From Adenanthera pavonina (lineage: Eukaryota; Streptophyta; Magnoliopsida; Fabales; Fabaceae): a stretch of 64,000 bases of DNA. The notes beneath the pieces were generated by a model that worked only from the letters and a program-made list of their open reading frames with translations, was not told the origin of the DNA and ran no database searches. A program made the translations under genes and the position numbers. This document shows, in pieces, positions 48,644-61,523 of this stretch. The first letter of the stretch is position 1. The number at the start of each line of letters is the position of its first letter. The stretch is from assembly GCA_026686845.1 (NCBI GenBank), contig JAIVEN010000021.1, positions 12,046,001 to 12,110,000 on the forward strand, written 5' to 3'.

Positions 48644-50139
48644 TATATGTTAAATGAAAGCAATAAAATAATTATAAAGTAATGTAACAGGTATTGTCAT
48701 CATTAATTGAAATTGAACAACTTAATAACGTTTTAATTTATTTTAGGGTTTTTATATGTTGCAAAATTAATAAGATGAATTATGTTGTTATTTTACAGGT
48801 CATTTGGTTCAATTATTAGGAGGTCATGAGATGTAATGGGAAAGAATGTAAAGCAACTGAATGTAAATAAAATACAAAATAATTTATTTAGTATGATATT
48901 GAGGAAGATGAGAAATAAATTTATTTTTTATATTTTTCATAAAAAAGTATTATAGTATTTTTATTTCATTTACAGATATATAATATGCATTACATAAATT
49001 TTTGAAAATGAAACCATTTATATGTTAACTTATAATTAGTTTCATAATGTAAAATTATTTATATTCCTTCATATTCATATAATTGTAATTGTAATTTGAT
49101 AATAATTGTAATGTAATGGAATTCTAAATTTTAAAAAATATACTTTATAGGTATAGAGGTTAAGAGATTTTCTTGCATGAGGTTCGTTACTGAGGAGCAA
49201 GGCTCTATTTAGTTATGCGTTGAAAACCACGTTTTGGGTTAGAACCAAGTTGAAGACATTTTGAAATGTGTTTGGATCTTTTTTCTCAATGCGGTAGAAA
49301 CTCATTTTATGAACAAAACTGGGTTCTAGCAGAAGGAGGCCCGAGGCTGCTTCTCCGTTGGGAAACGACTTATCAGTATGAGAAAATTACATATATTGAT
49401 ATCCCTTTGAAAAGAAGTGAGATAAAAATAAATCAATAAAAATGAGAAAAAATAGTGAATCTTGGAAAATTAAATTCCCATAAAATTTTTTCTATCTAAT
49501 AACTAAAATGTCCCATTAAAATTTTAATCTTTATGGACCATGACTTGTAAGAAAATTCTATATCAGACAGACTATGTTTCTAATTAAACAAATGCAAATT
49601 AAATTTTAGTCCAAGAAAATTAAATTAATCATAAAATAGAGTTTAAGTTCAATTTAAAGGAAAATTATGAGTCAAAGTGAAAAAAAATAAAGAAAATAAA
49701 ATACTAAAAAATAATTTTAAATTTTTATTTAAAAAAAAACATATATACACACATATATATTTATTAAATAGGTATTAAAAAAGAAAATTTATCTATTAAA
49801 AATTAAGAAAAAAATTATACAATCAAAACTACTTTTATGTAAAATCATCCAAACATAATCACTTTATATTATACATCATACCCTTTTTTACACAGCTTTA
49901 ATACCCTTTTATTTATTTATTTATTTTTTCATAGATGAAAATTATCTTTTTCTATTATTTTAAGTGAAATCTATTTTTTTTTAATCTGAATTAATTTTAA
50001 TTTATGCTATTTAATATCAATTTTTTAGGATAGGAGAATTAATAATAAGATTTTTTTTAATTTAATATATTTTAAAACTAGATAAAACGTCTTGTATTCA
50101 TACATGTATTGGTGTGGGGGAGAAAAACTTAGTTAAAAT
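48644..50139. other. AT-rich gap, nothing firm
   Basis: A GC-richer patch at 49190-49380 begins AAGGCTCTATTTAGTTATGC, and a loosely inverted word occurs near 49845-49860. This could be a decayed TIR element, but I could not define it. Confidence 0.4.
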
Positions 50140-51130
50140 GAAATTGAGGAAATACGTAAAAACTATTATTAGCCTGCAATATAGGGGATAGAAGCTATAC
50201 AGTGGAGAGAGGAGGGGTAGATTAATGAAAAAAGAGGCAATTTTTTCAAACTTGTGAGTAAAGTATAAGTTAAAGGTAAGAAAAATGCAAGTAATGCGTA
50301 TAATTTGGATTAGGGACTTCATATTATACATCATACACATATAATTTGTTAGAAGGAATGGAATTTTGACGTGTAGAAGAAAATAAGATTAGAGAAAAAG
50401 TTATATATAAGTCTTCAAGGAGTGGGTAATACTTTCCTTTAAACTTAATTCGTTCCTATCAATTTCTAAATCTTGGGTATAACTTAGATTAGTGATGAAT
50501 TTCATGTAGGATACAATGAAAATTCTTGAGTAGGTGTTGTACTTCCAAAACTCAAGTCTAGACAATAATAACTTTTATAAAGTGGTAATTTTTTTTTTTA
50601 TCTTTTGTGCACTAAAGATAAAGGCAAGTGAGTTTGTGTATTTTGAAATAAGTGTAGATGAATAATTTTGGAATTATCGAATGATGGAAGATTGTAAACT
50701 ATTTATAGGGAATGAGAAGACACCTCTTAAAGTAATATGACTCTTTTAATAAAAGGATACATACATTAACCAATGTATGTATATTGTAATGATTCATGAA
50801 TTTAGAACAAAAATTATTTCCTTTGATATGATTAATATATATACATTGTAATAATTCATGAATATAGGTAAAAATCACTTCTTTTCATATTTCATAAATC
50901 TTGTAATTTGTTATGAATAATCTCAAAAGTCATCATTAATTCATGACTCCTTTAAAAAGATACTTTTATTTTGAAAATTTTATCAGATAATTTACAATTA
51001 CACTTAAATTTGATGCATGCATATCAAAGAACAGATGATAAAAGTAATGAGGTGGATCTTCAAAATATGGGAACCTCACTTTTTCTTTAGAGCAACATAA
51101 GGAAAACGCAGTATCACTGGAAGTGGAGAT
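50140..51130. repeat. Segmental repeat, copy 2 (partial)
   Basis: 50140-50345 matches copy 1 near 30-590, and 50990-51130 matches copy 1 near 765-890. About 640 bp of unrelated AT-rich sequence separates the two parts. Confidence 0.7.
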
Positions 51131-51549
51131 AGTTGTTTTTTTAGTGTAATTGGTGCGGAGGTAAAAAAAAAAAAAACGAAAGGGTAATTGGTGCTATCAT
51201 ATTTTCTTATGCCATATTTTCATGATAAGGATAGGTAAGGGGGAGCTAGCATTGGCAGCTAGGTCTAATCAATATACTTTATTGATGGAAGAGAGTTGAA
51301 AATTACTACGTCTGATTTTTTTTTGTCATTTTAACATTCTAATACATAAATTAAAAAAATATAATTAATATATTAATTTTTTTTATTTTTTTAATTGGTC
51401 CCTCAATAAATAAGTATGTAAAATTATGTTTTTTAATTTTTTAAAAAATAAATATAGAAATAATTAAAAAATTAGTAATTAATATTATATTAAAATTTAA
51501 AAATGATATATAAATAGAAATAATTTTTTTTTAAAAGTGATAATTAAAA

Positions 51550-51868
51550 AAATAAAGAAAATACGTAAAAACTATTATTCCCCTGCACAATGGGTAGAAG
51601 CTATATAATAAAGGGAGGAGGGGTAGATTAAAGCACAATGTGGGATAGGAGCTATACAGTAGAGGGATGATGGGTAGATTAATGAAAAACAACGCAATTT
51701 TTTCAAACTTGTCCATAAAGTATGACTTAGAGGTGAAAAAAAGAAGAAGCAAGTAATGCATGTAGGTTTAATACCTCAATGCTACCATGAGATAAGAGAC
51801 TACGTATTGTACATCATTTACATACAATTGAGAATAAATAAGAAAATATCTTGGAAGAGACGGTAAAT
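51550..51868. repeat. Segmental repeat, copy 3, left part
   Basis: This matches copy 1 from about 45 to 630, without the Stowaway-like MITE at 143-412. It is cut off at CGGTAAAT (51861-51868), where a hAT element begins. The copy resumes near 61600. Confidence 0.8.
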
Positions 51869-52558
51869 TAGGGCTGTTTAAGGGGTCCGGAGGCTCAGTC
51901 TGCTCGGAGTGACCTGGTCATTTCACATCGGGTCGGACCAAAAAGAGAAAATTACAAAATAGAGGAGGACCGGGCCAAAAAGATGTCCGGGCCAAGCTGG
52001 GCCTCGGGCAAGCGACATACCCATCCCGTTCTGGCCTGATATATATATATATATATTAATTTTCTCATATTCCTTTATTTGTTAAAAATATTAAATAATT
52101 TTATATAATTTTTTTTCCTTCATATGTCACATGTAATAAATTAATTTTATAATTATAATAGATACATTTTATTATTCCAATTTTTAATTTTATTTCAAAT
52201 TTTAAATTTATTTCATAACTTAATATTATATAAAATAAATAATGTATAATTATTGAGTATTCATAATTTTGATAAATGTTACCTTTTAATCTTCTATCAT
52301 TTCCTATAAGAATATATTTTAAATGAAACTAGTTATATTTTTATTAAAAAATTAAATTAACATATTTATTTATTTTTCAATATTTTTTATACCGGGTCAA
52401 AATCCGGCACAGTATTGACCTGATCCCGACCCGGTGAAGGACTGGGAAATATCGGACCGAGCCGGGCTATGGGCCCATTTTCTCGGCCCAAGGGGTGTTC
52501 TAAGCCGAACATCGGGTTGAGGTGATGCCCGGTCCGTCCAGGCCTGTGAACACCCCTA
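51869..52558. mobile_element. Non-autonomous hAT element, about 690 bp
   Basis: It starts TAGGGCTGTTTAAGGGGTCC and ends GGCCTGTGAACACCCCTA, inverted ends with GC-rich CCGGGCC words inside both and an AT-rich core. The left 8-bp flank is CGGTAAAT; the right flank is CGGT followed at once by the next hAT element. The rest of this flank seems to lie beyond that element (CGCCAAAC at 61521). Confidence 0.75.
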
Positions 52559-53227
52559 CGGTTAGGGCTGTGCACTAACCCGGGAAACCCGGACTGGCCC
52601 GGTTAAATCGGGTCGGGTTGGGCCGGTTCAAAATGGGCGCTGGGAGAAAGGGTTAAAATTTCGGGTTATTTTTAACCGGTTCGGTTCTAGTTATGGGTTA
52701 GATAGTCGGTCCCAATATACCCGGCCCGATTAACCCATGAAGTAATATGTTAAAAAAATCCCCCAGGTTCCCCTTTGTCATTGCGTTGCCGTTTTGAACT
52801 CTGAAGGAAGAGAAGATATCACATCACAAATTGACAATGATCATTCAGAAATGGGATTTCTAGCCCTAAACTCTGCGGCTCTACACAATCGAACCCTGCA
52901 GCATCAACGACATTTTCCTCTCCTTCTTGGAGGTAAAACGTAGATCTACTTCAAATAACATTTTCCTCTGCTTACTTGCTCAGTTGCTATGTTCTTTGCA
53001 TCGGCCTCTCAATAACAGTGAGTTTTCTAACTCACTCTTCCTCTTAGCAGTGCAGTCTCGTAGCTCACCGTTCTTTCTCTCGACGTCGTAGATTCGCAGC
53101 TCACCGGTATTCTTCTCTTCGTGCCTTCATAGTTCACAACTTCACGGTGAGCTTTCTAATCACTAATGTTTTCAACTTTCAGTTATGTCTTCTAGTTCTC
53201 GAATCTTACTGTGATCAATAACAATAA

Positions 53228-53267
53228 TGCGTGTGTGTGTGTGTGTGTCATATATATATATATATAT
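53228..53267. repeat. Compound microsatellite (GT)n(TA)n
   Basis: A GT run of about ten units, CA, then a TA run of about nine units. Likely polymorphic. Confidence 0.9.
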
Positions 53268-55123
53268 GGCCCGCACGGAGATGGACACCACTGTTCCTTT
53301 TCGTTCACCAGTATGCCTCGCTCTTCTCTTTCCGTGTGCGATTGCAGTTGTAGGACACACGGTAATGAATATTTTTATTAATCACATCAAGCTAATTAAG
53401 TAATTATTAAGTAAAGATTATTGTGATTTAATTATGTGAGTTTGTTATGGATTATATGTACATAACCCTTGTATGTGCTCTCTCATTTGTCCTGTAAGAA
53501 AGTCAAAGCTAGCATGGACGCAGTAACTTTTCACTATTTTGTTTACAGACTCTTGGAGTGTCATTTGAATTTTCAACTTCTGTTTTAGCTCCATACCAAT
53601 ATAAAACAAATAAACGATAGAATTATAAACAACTGGAAAAAAAAAAATAGCAAAACATCAGAATATTGAGACAGCCTGTTAGCAAAACATCAGCCTTTTT
53701 ATGGTTATAGGGTGATCACACTTGGCAAGCCTGTTAGTTGTTTTTTTTTGCACTTCCAGGAATCCATTTAACGTGGCAATCAGCACATTGAGACAGCAAG
53801 TGTTGATATTCCCCCTTCTAGGCTTATACCTAAATATAGAAATATTAAAATTATTTAATTATTTCTTGCCTTTCATTTTCTTGGTAACATTTCTTGTATA
53901 TCAAAGTAAATTCTGAATTTTCTTCATCATAAAAGTTAGGCGCCTCATTTAATTAAATTATTATATAACATTAATTAGTTGATTAGTTCATATATAGACC
54001 ATATATATCAAAATCCTAGATGGGAGGTATTAACCTCACCACAATTTTTTCTTTGTGACGTTAATTATTAATTTCTTTACATATCAATAAGTATTTCTTT
54101 TTCTCTTGGGTCATGGACTAGTAGCTAGTTATGGGTGGAAATAGGTTAGCTCTATATTATAAGCCTGAAATGCCATGTAATTTACATATAATTATAAATT
54201 AATAATATATATTATGGTTGGCAAAATATATATTATACATATATATATAATATTTAAACAAGTTGAATTGACAAACTATAGGTCGCCTAATAGACCTCTT
54301 GCCTATTTTCATTGTACTAGTGCCGCTGGCATGCATGGTAATTAATCTCTATTCGGGTATTGCAGAATTTACAACAAGCTATACTATTATCATAACTCAT
54401 AAGTCATTAACATATTTGTTTTATTTTAAATTCATAAAATGCACAGAAAGCCATACCTAGTTGCAAATAAAACGTTGTGCCCACAGCATTATCATTATAA
54501 AGAATTAAAGTTGGGACCGACGAGGTCATAATCAAAGGGCCAAGTGAATAAAAAGTAATAGACAATTGGTTGACAATAATAAAGGAGGGAACACCCCATA
54601 ACCATAAAAAGGGAAGAAAAGTAAATAGTGAAACCAAAAAACTTTGCAATCCCCAAAGTTCTCTTTAATTAAAACCATGTTTTTCTGTGTGTCTATCTAT
54701 TTTGGAAAACATTTTATTTCTTTTTTTTAGTATCATTAAATTTTGATTGAATTATTTTTTTTAAGGGAACCATAAGAGAACATTTGCTACGTTACAAGAC
54801 AATGGCAGAATTAGTTTTGAGGACACACATATATGAGGCATTGAAAGACCAAAAAGCATTAAAAAGCCAAAAAGGAATTCAGTGAATAAGTGTTTCCAAA
54901 CCCTTTCCTATTCATGGCTGGTTTTCTATTGCTTTCTTATATACTTAAATTCATGACATATATGAGAATGTGAGGCAAGAAATCTTTGTCTTTGCTCTAA
55001 TTTTATATATGTTAGCAAAAACAAGACCTGTTTTATTACTATACTAACTCACATAATTATTTGGTTAGTCTTTCATATAAATTTTAGTTCTGATGTATTT
55101 ATAATTGAATTGCAGAAAAATCA

Positions 55124-57462
55124 ATGGATAATCTTGAGTCCCAAATTCCAACTAGTGGGGCACCAAATGACACAATTCAGACAAGTGATCTTCCTTCAAG
55201 TACACCAGGTGGTGCTGGTACTGCAATTGCTTCAAACACACCTGGTGGTGGTTCTTTTCCTTTAGAAACGCCGGGTATTGCTTCTACTCCTTTAGAAACT
55301 CCTGGGTTTCTTTCTACTGGTTCATAAACTCCCACTAGTGCTGCTAATCCTGCAGAAGCAGCTGGTGGTTCTTCTACTCCTTCAGAAGCACAAGCAGCAG
55401 CTGCTAATAATCCCATTCGTAAACCACCATTGAAGAAGTCACCGGTTTGGCAGCATTTTATCATGCTTCCTTTGGATAAGACAAATGGCAAACCTAGAGC
55501 AGTATGTAAATATTGTGAGACTTCTTATGCTGCTGACTCAAACAAGCATGGCACCGGGACTTTAAAGAGGCACCTTGAGAAATGCATGAAGAATCCATAT
55601 AGGAAAAAAATCAGACAATCCTGGCATACACTGAGACATCATCAGGAGATGGGTCTATAGGCTCAACCAGAAGCTTAGTTCCTCACACTTACAGTTTAGA
55701 GGCATGTCGTCGAGCCTTGGCAGAGTTTGTGATATGTGATGAGCAATCTTTTCGTGTGGTGGAAGGACGGGGGTTTCGCAAATATAGCAACACTCTTGAG
55801 CCTAGATTCCCAGTTCCATCTAGATTCACGATTGCTCGAGACTATTTAAAATTGTTTGATAATGAAGGGGCGCAATTGAAAACATATCTAAGAAAATCTT
55901 GTAGCCGTGTGTGTCTCACAACTGATACATGGACGTCTGTGCAAAACTTTAACTATATGGCTCTCACAGCACATTTCATTGATGAAAATTGGCAGTTGCA
56001 AAAGCGCATCCTGAACTTTGTAAACATTGACAATCATAAGGGTGAAACAGTTGGTAAGGCCATAGAAAGGTGTTTGTTGAATTGGGGGATTGAAAAAGTA
56101 TTCACAATCACTGTTGATAATGCAAGCTCTAATGACACAACAGTGGCATATTTGAAGAAGCGATTGAAAAATTGGAATGGCTTGGTGTGCAATGGTGATT
56201 ATCTTCATATGAGGTGTTGTGCCCATATTCTTAACTTAGTGGTGAATGATGGACTGAAAGATATGGATAACTCTATCAGCGCCATTCGTCAAGCTATCAA
56301 GTATGTTAGATCATCACCTTCAAGATTTTAAGCTATTAAAAATCTTGTTGACGCAGAAAGGATAGAGTCAAAGAGTCTTGTGTCCTTAGATGTTCCTACC
56401 AGGTGGAACTCCACCTATCTTATGTTACAAACAGCTTTGAAGTTTCAAAATGTCTTCAATCGAATGGAAGATGAAGATGATGGGTACGTTGCTCATTTTA
56501 TGGAAGATTCACGCCGGGGAAACCCTCTTGGGCCTATGGATTGGAGGAAGGCAGAGGTGTTTGTTGCATTTCTATCCTTTTTCTATTCAAGCACTTTGAA
56601 ATTCTCTGGATCATTGCATGTGACATCTAATACTGCCTTTCTTGAACTTGTCACCATCCAAGAGGTATTGCAATCAAACACTTTTGATATGACTAATTCT
56701 ATTACTTCTGATATGGCTAAAAGAATAAAGGCCAAATATGACAAGTACTGGGGGAAGCCTGATAATTTGAATCCTTTATTGGTTATGGGTGCTGTCTTGG
56801 ATCCTAGATATAAACTAGGCTTTGTGAGTACCTCCTTTCGAGAGTTGTATGAGGACCCTAAATTGTGCAAGGCTATGGAGATAAAAGTAAAGGATGCATT
56901 ATATCGGTTGTATGATGAATATTCACAGCTTGGGGGTAATGCTAATGAACAATCAGAAAGTTGTATCTTTGAAGATAGTGGTCTATCTACCAATTCAGAT
57001 TCATCAAGGTTTTCAAGTGCACCAATTAAGATACCTGGCAAAATCTTGGGTCAATGGGAAACTTCAAAAAAATTGAAAGTTAGCTTAGATCACACATCAA
57101 AGGTTGAACGGTATCTTGCAGATAGTGAAGTTCAAGATAGTCTTTCTTTTAACATCTTGAGTTGGTGGAAAGCAAATGCATCAAAATATAAAATCCTCTC
57201 TCTTATTGCACGAGATGTTTTAGCAATTCCAGTGTCCACAGTCGCTTCAGAATCTGCTTTTAGCACTAGTGGACGTGTGCTTGATCCTATCCGAAGCTCA
57301 TTAAAAGCAAGGACACTTGAATTACTCATTTGTTGTCAAAATTGGCTTGACCCTGGTACAACTGTCAACATTGATCCTCGTGACTATGAAGGCATAGATG
57401 AGGAGGATGTGGATGGAATAATTGCTAAAGGTTTGTTCATATTTTGTTCATTTGCAATTTAA
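55124..57462 (+). pseudogene. hAT transposase of the BED-finger, RICESLEEPER-like type, broken
   Basis: ATG at 55124, a Ser/Thr/Pro/Gly-rich leader, stop at 55325-55327, then in the same frame a BED finger (CKYCETSY..HGTGTLKRHLEKC) to 55658. A frame change follows, and 55717-56331 carries LTTDTWTS (first catalytic Asp) and TVDNASSND (second), with the CCAHILNLVV motif. A stop at 56329 interrupts; 56380-57462 continues to the dimerisation domain with STVASESAFSTSGRVLD, which holds the catalytic Glu. A final short exon may follow at about 57540 (GAALPTG). The catalytic residues are intact but two stops and a frameshift prevent a full product. In living relatives the protein cuts and pastes the element; some host genes derive from it. 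Confidence 0.88.
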
Positions 57463-57572
57463 TCCGAAATCCTCTCTTCATTACCATATTTGTAATCTTT
57501 TATAATTCTCTTATTTTTTTAAACCTTTACAAATCCTCAAGCTGGAGCTGCTCTTCCAACTGGTCCAATTTA

Positions 57573-58133
57573 AGCTTGTTATGTTTTATGTTGTTGAGTT
57601 TTTAGTCATGTTTAAGATAATGTTGTATTGTTTTTAGTGGAGTTGTCATGAAACTGATGGGTTGTGTTGTGTGGCTTTTGTAGTATTTAATGGAGTTGTT
57701 ATGCCTTGTCTTTATTGGATTTGTGATGAAACTAATGGTGATGCATTACGTTACATTGTAGACTTGATGTTGGATTATATTGTTCTTTTAGTTATGATTA
57801 AACTAATGGTGATTTTACGTTGTCTTTATCTTGTCTATTATTGGATTGATGGATTAGGCCTCATGCCATTGCTATCATTACTCATTAGTTTAGTTGGTCC
57901 TCTGTTTAAATTTTTCTAAAACTGCAGAGAAAAGGTGTGTGTAGCTGTACAATGGTTTAACCATTGATTCATCATGAGAATTTCAATCCACAGGTTATTG
58001 ATTTGGTAGGTCTTCTACATTGTTAATAATAATGATATATTGCTTGGGAAAGTGCAAAATTTGCTAGAACTAATCTAAAATTACCCTGCTATGATATTAC
58101 CGATTATTGCATTGGATTATTATTGTTGAAACA
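57573..58133. other. Non-coding part of the hAT element
   Basis: Sequence after the transposase, rich in T and G, with no recognised coding segment. Its right end (GCATTGGATTAT) is the target of the solo LTR. Confidence 0.4.
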
Positions 58134-59963
58134 AGAGTTTTGATGATTCCAAACCAACATTCAAGAGCTTGGATTGAAGATATCAAACAAGAGCAAAGCT
58201 GTCTCAAGTGAAGATTTTCTGAATACTTGCTGTTAGATCTTTTGTAGGATCCTTAGTTTTTGTTATGACTGGGTAAAAGATTTTGATTTGAAGAAAAGAA
58301 GTTTTAAAACGTTAAATTTATGTTAAATCTTCAAATATTTGAAAAACACCCACAAACAGACGAAGGTTGAAAGTTTAAGCTAAACTGTCAAGTTGGAAAT
58401 TCGAATTTCGAGCTAAAACTGAATAAATCTGAAGAGATGGCTCTCTGTCAGACGAATTTTGGTTGTTCAAAATTCGAATTTTCATCTAGTCTGAAAAGAG
58501 GCCTTTTGCTAACAGACGAACTTCACACTTTCAAAATTCGAATTTCAAGTAAAATGAAGTTTGTAAAAACCGAAGAAATTTGTCTGAAACTATGATAAAG
58601 TGCATCTGAAATCAAAATGAAATTGAGTTTGAAAAATGCTCTCTGACAGACGAATTTTGAACTTCCAACATTCGAATTTTCATATAAGTCTGAAAGATGC
58701 TTCTTTGCAACAGACGAACTTTGAGTCTTCAAAATTCGAATTTCAAACAAAACAAAATTTGAGAAAATGAAGAAATTCATCTGAAACTGTGTTAAAGTTC
58801 ACCTGAGATCAAGAGTGATTTAAGTTTCAGAAACTGCTCTCTGACAGACGAATTTTGAACATTGAAATTCGAATTTCAAAAGCTAAGTTCTTGAGTCTAT
58901 TGAAATGAAACATTGACATACGAATGATAAGAACTTGCAACATTCGAATGATGAAATTAGTCTGAAAAGAGTTTCTCTGACAGACGAATTTCACCACTTC
59001 AAAATTCGAATTTCGAAGAAAGTGATCTACTGTGTCCCTTTAAACGTTCAATGGACAGATGAATTTTGGGGATCCAAAATTCAAATTTCGAAGGCACTGT
59101 AGAAAATTGAAAACACTGTTCACACTTAACCGAAAAACTTTCTTCTTGAAAATTCGTATGTCACATTGTGAAAATGTTTTGTACGTTTCAAAATTTGAAT
59201 TTCACTTCATGAACAGACGAACTTCGTGCTGTAACGTTGGAAGCTTTAATCTTCGGTTCCTTCAAAATTCGTCTGTTGGCCAACCAAAATTCAAATTTCA
59301 GTATGTCAGAAACATTAAATGCGGTTGGTAAACAGATAGTTTTTCAGAGTAACCGTTGGATAACTTCCCCAACGGATAGATTTAGTCTCTAACGGATATT
59401 TGAGACCTAAATCTATAAATACAACATCATTTGAAGTTGTGGGTAACGAATCAAACTTGTATATACCGAATTTCTGCTGAATCTTCTTCTCAAAAGTTTT
59501 TACCCTCTTAACTTCTAAACTTGTACTTAAACCTTCATATCCACTCTTTACAAGAGAGTTACTTCATTGTAATCAATCTATTCTTCATCTGGGAGATAGG
59601 TTTACTTGTGAGGGGTATTCACAAGGGGATTGAGAAGCACATAGTGAAAGTGCTTGGAGAGTTTGAGAGAGCTCAGAAACAGAGCATACCCATGTACTGT
59701 GGCTTTAGCAAGAAGCCCACTGAAATTCTTGCTGTATAGTGGATAAATCTCAAGAGGTGTCTTGGGGACTGGATGTAGGTCAAGTGAATAGACCGAACCA
59801 GGATAAATCACTGACTTTTCTTCTCCTTATCCTTATTTTTCACCTTGCTCTGTTTTACGCATTGCTTTCATTATACTGTGATATCTTCACTTACTTCACT
59901 TTGTGCAGAAAAATTTCAAACTTCCCAATTCACCCCCCTCTTGGGAAGTCAGCCTTGCTAACA
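58134..59963 (+). mobile_element. Solo LTR, 1830 bp, with repeated palindromes
   Basis: It starts TGTTGAAACAAGAG and ends TTGCTAACA, with a perfect 5-bp target duplication ATTAT at 58129-58133 and 59964-59968. No internal retrotransposon sequence adjoins it, so it is a solo LTR left by recombination. The end region AATTCACCCCCCTCTTGGGA is typical of long LTRs of large plant copia elements; a Sirevirus-type origin is my guess. Between 58390 and 59300 it carries many copies of AAATTCGAATTT and of AGACGAATTTTGAA. Confidence 0.85.
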
Positions 59964-59989
59964 ATTATTACCATGCAGAACAAATTAGA

Positions 59990-60173
59990 TTGTTAATTGA
60001 TTCTACAATGAAACTTGTTGTCTCCCAGATTCCAGAGGTTTTAGTAGATGATAGGAGAGAAGCATTTTTTAGAGCAAGCAATCATGCATTGGCAACGGGA
60101 GTGACAACAGTTGTTGACATGGGAAGATATTTTCCAGGGGTGTCATCTGATCGTTCTTGGGAGGATTTTGCAG
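59990..60173 (+). pseudogene. Captured exon of an amidohydrolase gene (LAF3 type)
   Basis: One open exon of 61 codons reads LLIDSTMKL, then VDDRREAFFRASNHALATG, VTTVVDMGRYFPG and SWEDFA, and ends at a good donor (GCAG|GTTATA). This is the segment just before the middle of the YtcJ-like amidohydrolase family; the plant member LAF3 (AT3G55850, phytochrome A signalling) has near-identical text here by memory. No other exon of that gene is nearby, and the piece lies between transposase and right end of a hAT element, so it is best read as a captured fragment. The reading frame also continues upstream to about 59964, leaving the 5' border of the exon uncertain. Confidence 0.8.
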
Positions 60174-61300
60174 GTTATAATATTAAATTGAGTTAGATGT
60201 ATTTCTAATGACATTCATTCATTTTATATGGTTTTTCAATAGTGTACTTATTTTCCATAAAGGAAAAACTGTTGAAAACTTTAAAGAACCTGTAGTTATG
60301 GCTATGTTGCACTGAATGGTGAGCTATGATTCAGAAAGCTTGATTAATCCATTGAAATGCAACAAAACACAAAATAATGGGTTAAAGTTTGAGACATCAA
60401 GATTCTGGCTTGTCTAATTTCATTTTCAGAATACTTTGGGATGGCCTTCATTAACTTGATTGTTTATCTTTTTTCTGAACTTTGCAAATGTTTATCAATG
60501 GGCAGATTCGTTGTTGAAAATAAAAGTTTGAGTTTGTTTATTTTTTTCAATGGAGACATGGTCATGTTTAGCTGTATGATTCTATTTTGACTTGTACTTA
60601 AATTGAGCATGGTCCAAACTAATGCTAAGGATTAGAATTCATGGTTGTATGCTCTTCTGTAGGTCATCAAGTAGGTTCTTCAAGTTTCCATCATCCTCCA
60701 TTATGTGCAATGTAGGTTGTAGAGAGAAATATTGGAATTCTAATGAATGACAGCTGAAGTTCCTTTACATAGAATAATATAGATATTATATAATGGCTGT
60801 TTTGGCACATTGATGTTATATATCTTCCATGGGTAGTTTTGGCCTTCTTGACTCCTCACTAGGATTTTTTCCTTCTCCTGGTTATGCCAAATGTGCATTG
60901 TTAACTTAATATATGACAATGTTTAGTTCCATGTTAATTTTGTAATGGCTTAATGGTTCAACTATTTTGTAGGGATTATTATATTTATATGATTACTGCT
61001 AGCTCATTTCATTGAGGGGGTCAAGCAAAGACAATCAGTTTTATGGAAGAAATTATGATAGCTTGTTTAGCTCCCAAAGCAATGGTATGTCTCTCTGGTA
61101 TTGATCTCTATTTGTCAGAAATGTTTTACATGTCTTATTTGTTAACCAAATTTCATTAAATAAATTGATAATCTTCATTTTTATTGGAGTTGGTGGATCT
61201 GGATCATTATGTATGAACAATATCTAATATGATAATGTTAGTATATATTTTGTTTTATAACAATTTCTGATATGATTTATGAATAAATTGATAATCTTCA
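60174..61300. other. Unassigned DNA inside the hAT element
   Basis: Probably intron of the captured gene near 60174, then unknown. A second exon-like stretch lies at about 61007-61085 on the plus strand: an AG, an open reading with SKDNQFYGRNYDSLF, and a donor (AATG|GTATGT). I do not recognise it. Confidence 0.3.
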
Positions 61301-61523
61301 TTTTTATTGGAGTTGGTGCTATGTGCATTGGGTTGGGTTGGGCTATTTTGTGCTGTGGGTTACCCCGGCCCAACCCAACCCAGCCCGGAACCCACTGGGC
61401 CGGGTTACTTCGGGCCGGTCCACCAGGCCGGGCTGAAAACCCAGCCCATAGCACATAACAGGCTGGGCTGCGGGTTCTATAAAACCTGGCCCCGGATCGG
61501 CCCATGCTCAGCCCTAGATACGC

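Larger units (their letters stand above)
52563..61516 (+). mobile_element. 9-kb hAT transposon with broken transposase and captured exon
   Basis: Ends are TAGGGCTGTGCACTAACCCG and CCCATGCTCAGCCCTA, inverted, with CGGGTCGGG and GGCCCAACCC subterminal words. Between them lie a leader with an SSR, the transposase (55124-57462), a solo LTR (58134-59963), an amidohydrolase exon (59990-60173) and unassigned sequence. Flanks CCTACGGT and GATACGCC match in the central TACG only, so the target duplication is old and weak. It begins four bases beyond a smaller hAT element of the same end type. Confidence 0.8.

Noticed and set aside
49198..49860. A TIR element with ends near TTTAGTTATGCG
   Set aside because: The inverted match is too short and no target duplication was found.
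51531..51761. Minus-strand hydrophobic frame similar to one at 50098-50340
   Set aside because: The similarity follows from the shared segmental repeat; AT-rich DNA yields Phe/Leu/Ile-rich frames by chance, and copy 1 has it broken.
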